From NCBI GenBank assembly GCA_050117315.1, contig JASFMY010000179.1, positions 1 through 10,085 of the forward strand: 10,085 bases of DNA, written 5' to 3'. Of this stretch, positions 6,851 to 10,085 are shown piece after piece. How positions within the stretch are numbered: the stretch's first letter is position 1; each line of letters begins with the position of its first letter. This stretch comes from JANQIV01 sp050117315 (GTDB lineage Bacteria > Bacteroidota > Ignavibacteria > Ignavibacteriales > Melioribacteraceae). The translations under genes were made by a program, and so were the position numbers. The notes under the pieces were generated by a model that saw only the letters and a list, made by a program, of their open reading frames with translations, ran no database searches and was not told where the DNA came from.

Positions 6851-8122
6851 ATGGATGACTTGTTTATACTCAATCGTAGAGAGTTTTTGCGGAAGATTTC
6901 TTTTGCTTCATTAGCTCTTGCATCTATGCCGTGGTTAAAAGTGTTGGGTGATGAATCATCTGTTAAATCTGCAAATGACAGGGTCCGTCTTGGTTTTATA
7001 GGGATAGGTAATAGGGGAAAAGCATTACTGAAAAATGTTTTGGTATTTGCAGATTTATTGAACGTTGAAATTGCAGCAATCTGTGATAATTATGAACCAA
7101 ACTATCAGCGGGCCTTAAAGTTAACACAGGGAAAAGCCAAAGGATTCTATGATTATCGCAATCTACTCAACATGAAAGATATTGACGGTGTTGTTATAGC
7201 TACTCCGCTTCACGAGCATGCTCATATTACTATTGATGCTTTGGACGCAGGAGTTCACGTCTTTTGCGAAAAAGCAATGGCCCGTACATTAGACGACACA
7301 AAAGAGATGTACGATAAACATCTAAGAGCAAAACGAATTTTACAGATTGGACATCAAAGAGTTTTTAGCCCGGTTTATTTAAATGCCATTGAAAAAATTC
7401 GTCGCGGAGATTTGGGACAAATAACGCACATGAGAGGATACTGGCATAGAAACAGCGATTGGAGACGTCCGGTACCCAAGGACAAGCCTGAGCTGGAAAG
7501 AAAAATAAATTGGCGTTTATACGATGAATACTCCGGAGGATTATTCACGGAGTTACTTTCACACCAGCTCCAGGTAATAAACTGGGTTAAAGATTCCTTT
7601 CCTATATCGGTTGTGGCAAACGGGAATTTGATATACTGGAAAAATAAAAGGGAAGTGTACGACCATGTTTCATGTATATATAATTATCCCGACGGTTCTC
7701 AATTCCTCTATGATTCAATTAACAGTAATAAACATTACGGTTCGGAGGAACAAATAATAGGCAGTAAAGGAACACTGGAACTTGAAGACAATAAAATTTA
7801 CTCTGAAACACCTCCTACTCCGCCTGCCATTCTTCAGCTTATTCATGACATTGAGAATGCTGTCTTTGATACAATTCCGGTAGGCGGAGCAAGCTGGGTC
7901 CCTGAAACGGCAATAGATGATAACGGTGTAGCTATATTTGACGACCACAAAATGGATGAAACCAGACTTCAACTTGAAGCATTTGTCCGTTATATAAGAA
8001 AGGGAGAAGCCCCTGAAGAATTGCCGGTTCAGGGGTATTATTCATCAGTTTGGTCGTTGCTTGCCGAGCAAGCTGCCAAAACAAATGAACGGGTTACTTT
8101 AGATAATAGGTATATGATATAA
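6851..8122 (+). CDS. Tat-type Gfo/Idh/MocA family oxidoreductase (GIM2)
   Basis: A 423-residue sugar oxidoreductase. The N-terminus has NRREFLRK (R9-R10) followed by a hydrophobic stretch (ISFASLALASMPWL), a twin-arginine signal. The Rossmann loop is complete: G48-F-I-G51-I-G53-N-R-G56. The usual EKP is E140-K141-A142-M-A, so proline is replaced by alanine, while the lysine that normally sits near the nicotinamide and substrate is kept. GHQR follows, and the substrate domain carries LLSHQLQVINW with H238. The protein is clearly divergent from GIM1, so this is not a recent duplicate. It starts 2 bp after the ApbE-like gene and ends 1 bp before the small membrane protein. This tight packing suggests the three products act together. 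Its likely role is oxidation of a sugar hydroxyl outside the cytoplasm; the substrate is unknown. Confidence 0.9.
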   Translation: MDDLFILNRREFLRKISFASLALASMPWLKVLGDESSVKSANDRVRLGFIGIGNRGKALLKNVLVFADLLNVEIAAICDNYEPNYQRALKLTQGKAKGFYDYRNLLNMKDIDGVVIATPLHEHAHITIDALDAGVHVFCEKAMARTLDDTKEMYDKHLRAKRILQIGHQRVFSPVYLNAIEKIRRGDLGQITHMRGYWHRNSDWRRPVPKDKPELERKINWRLYDEYSGGLFTELLSHQLQVINWVKDSFPISVVANGNLIYWKNKREVYDHVSCIYNYPDGSQFLYDSINSNKHYGSEEQIIGSKGTLELEDNKIYSETPPTPPAILQLIHDIENAVFDTIPVGGASWVPETAIDDNGVAIFDDHKMDETRLQLEAFVRYIRKGEAPEELPVQGYYSSVWSLLAEQAAKTNERVTLDNRYMI

Positions 8123-8123
8123 A

Positions 8124-8372
8124 ATGAAAGATATAACAATTCCGGGACAACTAATAAAAAAAGAAATAAGGATTTGGGTTTCTTGTTTAGTTATAGCAGT
8201 ACTGGTCAATATATATGCGATTGTAGAATATAATGCGAGCTGGGTAGAGGTTATTTCCCAATTACATACAGAGCTTTTATTGGCGTTCCTCTTTTATCTG
8301 GTTGCAACCTCGGTAAGGATCATATTGGCTGGAATAAAGGGTTTTATAAGCTACTTGAAGGTAAATAAATAG
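8124..8372 (+). CDS. Small two-helix membrane protein of unknown function
   Basis: An 82-residue protein. It starts with a short amphipathic, basic segment (MKDITIPGQLIKKEIRI). A first transmembrane helix spans about 17-34 and a polar hairpin about 35-50 (EYNASWVEVISQLHTE). A second helix spans about 51-71 and a basic tail (KGFISYLKVNK) follows. With lysine and arginine at both ends, both termini are probably cytoplasmic and the YNASW...QLHTE loop periplasmic. The start is 1 bp after the GIM2 stop, implying translational coupling. I do not recognise a named family. The position suggests a membrane anchor or partner for the exported oxidoreductase. The good hydrophobicity pattern and tight spacing make it a real gene. 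Confidence 0.8.
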   Translation: MKDITIPGQLIKKEIRIWVSCLVIAVLVNIYAIVEYNASWVEVISQLHTELLLAFLFYLVATSVRIILAGIKGFISYLKVNK

Positions 8373-8411
8373 TAGGTCAATGGAGTGGCAATCTACATTT
8401 GAAAATAAAAT

Positions 8412-8415
8412 GGAG
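8412..8415 (+). promoter_or_regulatory. Ribosome binding site fixing the esterase start
   Basis: GGAG lies 9 nt before ATG 8425. The in-frame ATGs at 8380 and 8410 lack such a site and would put charged residues ahead of the signal peptide. Confidence 0.5.
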
Positions 8416-8424
8416 CAAATCGAG

Positions 8425-9282
8425 ATGAAGAATACACAACTATACTTTTTGATGTTGGTATTATTCCTAGCGGCTAATATCTACGCACAGGAAAAGGTAA
8501 TCAAGCTTTGGGACGGGCCTGCGCCTGGAACAGAAACAAGAGAAAATAAAGAACACTGGGATGACTCAAAACGTGTTTACGAAGTATATCAACCGGATTT
8601 AACAATATTTCTACCGGAAAATTATTCGGAAAAAACTCCCGCCCTTATAATCTGTCCTGGCGGTGCTTTCAGAAGAATAGTAATGGAAAAAGAAGGTTAT
8701 AAGGTTGCACGCTGGCTTAATGAAAACGGTATTGCCGGTTTTGTTTTAAAATATCGTCTTCAGTTTGATGAAGCATTACAGGATATTCAGCGTGCTTTAA
8801 GTTATGTAAGGTATAAGTCTGATGAATTTAATGTTGATCCCGACAAAATCGGGGTAATTGGTTTTTCAGCCGGAGGCCATGTTGTTGGGAATCTGTCCAC
8901 ACATTACATCAAATCGGAAATGAAAGATGCAATCGATTCGGTTAGCTGTTATCCCAATTTTATGATAGGTATTTATCCCTACATAGAACCTAGGGATACA
9001 ACACGAAGCCACTACTCTTATTTTACACCGTTCCACGAATGTGTTGACAAAAATACTCCGCCTGCATTTTTGGTCCATGCTATGGATGATACCAGTGTGC
9101 TTGTTGAAAATAGTATAAATTATTTCTCCGCGCTAAAGAAATACGGTGTCCCGGTTGAACTCCACCTCTATGGATACGGCAAACACGGCTTTGCACTTGA
9201 AGAAGATAGAGGACCGGTTTTGAGTTGGGCTTCCCTTTGCATCGATTGGCTAAAGGAGAGTGGAATTTTGGTAAAAGAATAA
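8425..9282 (+). CDS. Secreted alpha/beta-hydrolase, probable carbohydrate esterase
   Basis: A 285-residue exported serine hydrolase of the BD-FAE / acetyl-xylan-esterase-like kind. The signal peptide is MKNTQLYFLMLVLFLAANIYAQ, cleaved near YAQ. The mature protein starts with KVIKLWDGPAPGT, typical of this group. The oxyanion strand is ICPGGAF, the nucleophile elbow is GFS148AGGH, the likely acid is D222 in HAMDDTSV, and the catalytic histidine is H254 in GKHGF. A complete triad is therefore present. The length is normal for the family. Such enzymes remove acetyl or feruloyl groups from plant polysaccharides, which fits the GH28 neighbour; the actual ester is unknown. ATG 8425 is chosen over upstream ATGs because of its RBS and signal peptide. 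The gap to the small membrane protein is 52 bp. Confidence 0.85.
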   Translation: MKNTQLYFLMLVLFLAANIYAQEKVIKLWDGPAPGTETRENKEHWDDSKRVYEVYQPDLTIFLPENYSEKTPALIICPGGAFRRIVMEKEGYKVARWLNENGIAGFVLKYRLQFDEALQDIQRALSYVRYKSDEFNVDPDKIGVIGFSAGGHVVGNLSTHYIKSEMKDAIDSVSCYPNFMIGIYPYIEPRDTTRSHYSYFTPFHECVDKNTPPAFLVHAMDDTSVLVENSINYFSALKKYGVPVELHLYGYGKHGFALEEDRGPVLSWASLCIDWLKESGILVKE

Positions 9283-9328
9283 TTGCCCGTAGAATTAACT
9301 TGATATCGCCGTCACAAAAAATAGAAGT

Positions 9329-9962
9329 GGAGAACAAAAAATGAAAAACATAATAATTATGACTTTATTAACCATGTTGACTATCCAATGTGTAATAGTT
9401 GGAAAAGAAAATACAGTATATAACGTTATTGATTACAGAATAGCCTCGGATGGGAAAACAATGGTAACGACGGAGATTCAGAGAGTAATAGACGAGTGTT
9501 CGCGCAACGGTGGAGGAAAAGTATTCTTCCCGGCGGGCAAGTACTTGACGGGAACTCTGGTTTTGAAAGACAACGTGTACCTTGAGATAAGTGCCGGTGC
9601 AACAATACTGGGAAGTCCGGATATAAGAGACTACAACCGTGAAACACCTTATACAATTTATGGGAAGAAATCGCAGAATATAGGGATAATAGGTGAAGGT
9701 ACATTGGACGGTAACGGCGAAACATTCTGGAAAGGAAAACAGCATCCGTATATTAGACCGAGAAGATTTATCTTACTAGAAGAATGCCGGGACGTTAAGA
9801 TAAAAGATGTAAAAATTGTCAACTCTCCCAGTTTTAATATCGCACTCTCCTTGTGCAACTATGTATGGATAGACGGTGTGTCGATTATAAACTCGAGAGA
9901 ATCCCCAAACACAGACGGAATAGACCCTAATTCTTCATCGAATGTATTTATAACCAACTGTT
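9329..9962 (+). repeat. Diverged direct repeat of 4309-4938
   Basis: This stretch is a second copy of the leader and 5' part of the GH28 gene, in the same orientation about 5 kb downstream. Long blocks are nearly identical (for example around TATTCTTCCCGGCGGG and GGGAAGTCCGGA) and are separated by mostly synonymous changes. Similarity starts at the GGAGAA(T/C)AAAAA leader and ends at ACCAACTGTT. Confidence 0.8.
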
Positions 9963-9964
9963 GA
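9341..9964 (+). CDS. Truncated GH28 paralogue (probable pseudogene)
   Basis: A 207-residue copy of the N-terminal part of the GH28 protein at 4320-5873, at roughly 85% residue identity over the mature part by eye. It has a signal peptide (MKNIIIMTLLTML...) and the same beta-helix opening. It keeps the NTDG motif but stops with TGA right after VFITNC, three residues before the point where the other copy has DTGDDA. The C-terminal 60% of the fold and the catalytic aspartate pair are absent, so no hydrolase activity is expected. The frame is otherwise open, so the loss may be recent. The RBS GGAG (9329-9332) and the AT-rich leader resemble those of the full copy. Homology stops sharply at 9961-9962, and the following sequence is unrelated. 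Confidence 0.85.
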   Translation: MKNIIIMTLLTMLTIQCVIVGKENTVYNVIDYRIASDGKTMVTTEIQRVIDECSRNGGGKVFFPAGKYLTGTLVLKDNVYLEISAGATILGSPDIRDYNRETPYTIYGKKSQNIGIIGEGTLDGNGETFWKGKQHPYIRPRRFILLEECRDVKIKDVKIVNSPSFNIALSLCNYVWIDGVSIINSRESPNTDGIDPNSSSNVFITNC

Positions 9965-9996
9965 ACGAAACCGCCAAAGCGGCAGCACCGTGTTCA
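9962..9996. repeat. Imperfect inverted repeat at the GH28 breakpoint
   Basis: TGAAC (9962-9966) and GTTCA (9992-9996) form outer arms around an inner CCGC-CAAA-GCGG hairpin (9971-9982). The structure begins exactly where similarity to the full GH28 copy ends. It is GC-rich compared with its surroundings. It could be the end of an inserted element, a recombination site or chance; the arms are short. Confidence 0.35.
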
Positions 9997-10005
9997 TTGA
10001 AATAT

Positions 10006-10032
10006 TGAGTGAGTATTTTTTATATTCTCTCA
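10006..10032. other. Weak AT-rich stem-loop before the last gene
   Basis: TGAGTGAGTA (10006-10015) pairs imperfectly with TATTCTCTCA (10023-10032) around a T-rich loop, with one mismatch and one possible wobble. The T run is in the loop, not after the stem, so this is not a normal terminator. It lies in the leader of the next gene. Confidence 0.2.
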
Positions 10033-10046
10033 TCACCACAAAAATT

Positions 10047-10052
10047 AAGGAG
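10047..10052 (+). promoter_or_regulatory. Ribosome binding site of the last, partial gene
   Basis: AAGGAG lies 6 nt before ATG 10059. This strong site is the main evidence that the nine codons up to the window edge are coding. Confidence 0.65.
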
Positions 10053-10058
10053 TAAGAA

Positions 10059-10085
10059 ATGGGAGAATTAAGAGAAAAAATGCTG
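10059..10085 (+). CDS. Start of a gene cut by the window edge, possibly a tyrosine recombinase
   Basis: Only nine codons are visible, MGELREKML, behind a strong Shine-Dalgarno sequence. From memory, N-termini of this type (MGELRExM followed by a SAM-like core-binding domain) occur in tyrosine recombinases/integrases that travel with mobile elements. That would fit the truncated GH28 copy and the inverted repeat just upstream. Nine residues are far too few for a family call, so treat this as an unidentified partial gene. Confidence 0.5.

Noticed and set aside
1..10085. CRISPR arrays, tRNA or rRNA genes, riboswitches
   Set aside because: No regularly spaced repeats, cloverleaf or conserved RNA motif was seen; non-coding gaps are short (under about 80 bp apart from the two ends).

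Overview
The window is AT-rich, tightly packed bacterial DNA with every recognisable gene on the + strand. The best taxonomic clue is the protein at 2864-4291. It ends in a type IX secretion (T9SS) type A sorting domain built on the FKLFQNYPNP...FNPST motif, which is typical of the Bacteroidota/Ignavibacteriota/Chlorobiota group. The low GC and the NYPNPFNPST flavour favour an Ignavibacteria/Melioribacter-like polysaccharide degrader, but this is inference, not proof.

Layout. At 83-1408 is a secreted protein with two DUF1080 (3-keto-disaccharide hydrolase) domains whose 5' end is damaged. At 1432-2790 is a Tat-exported Gfo/Idh/MocA oxidoreductase (GIM1). At 2864-4291 is a secreted right-handed beta-helix protein with a T9SS tail, whose sorting motif is split by a 21-bp in-frame palindromic insert. 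At 4320-5873 is a GH28-type (polygalacturonase-like) pectinase. A terminator-like hairpin follows at 5900-5937. Next come a very tightly packed ApbE-like protein (5946-6848), a second Tat-type Gfo/Idh/MocA oxidoreductase (GIM2, 6851-8122) and an 82-residue two-helix membrane protein (8124-8372), then an alpha/beta-hydrolase esterase (8425-9282). At 9341-9964 is a 5' copy of the GH28 gene, cut off just before its catalytic aspartates. The window ends at 10059-10085 with the first nine codons of another gene.

How the parts may work together. The set reads as a pectin or other plant-glycan locus. Beta-helix and GH28 enzymes would cut the polymer outside the cell and the esterase would remove acyl groups. 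The Gfo/Idh/MocA enzymes and the DUF1080 protein would form an oxidative route, in which C3 of a sugar is oxidised to a ketone and the 3-keto-glycoside is then cleaved. Pairing of Gfo/Idh/MocA and DUF1080 proteins in such a route is established for Bacteroidota; its use here is inferred from neighbourhood.

The most unusual unit is the ApbE-like / GIM2 / two-TM trio, spaced by 2 and 1 bp. ApbE proteins normally attach FMN to extracytoplasmic electron-transfer proteins, but this one has altered metal-site and glycine motifs. The trio could be a membrane-linked electron outlet for exported sugar oxidation. The 3' end, where the GH28 copy breaks off at an inverted repeat next to a new gene, looks like a rearrangement or mobile-element boundary.
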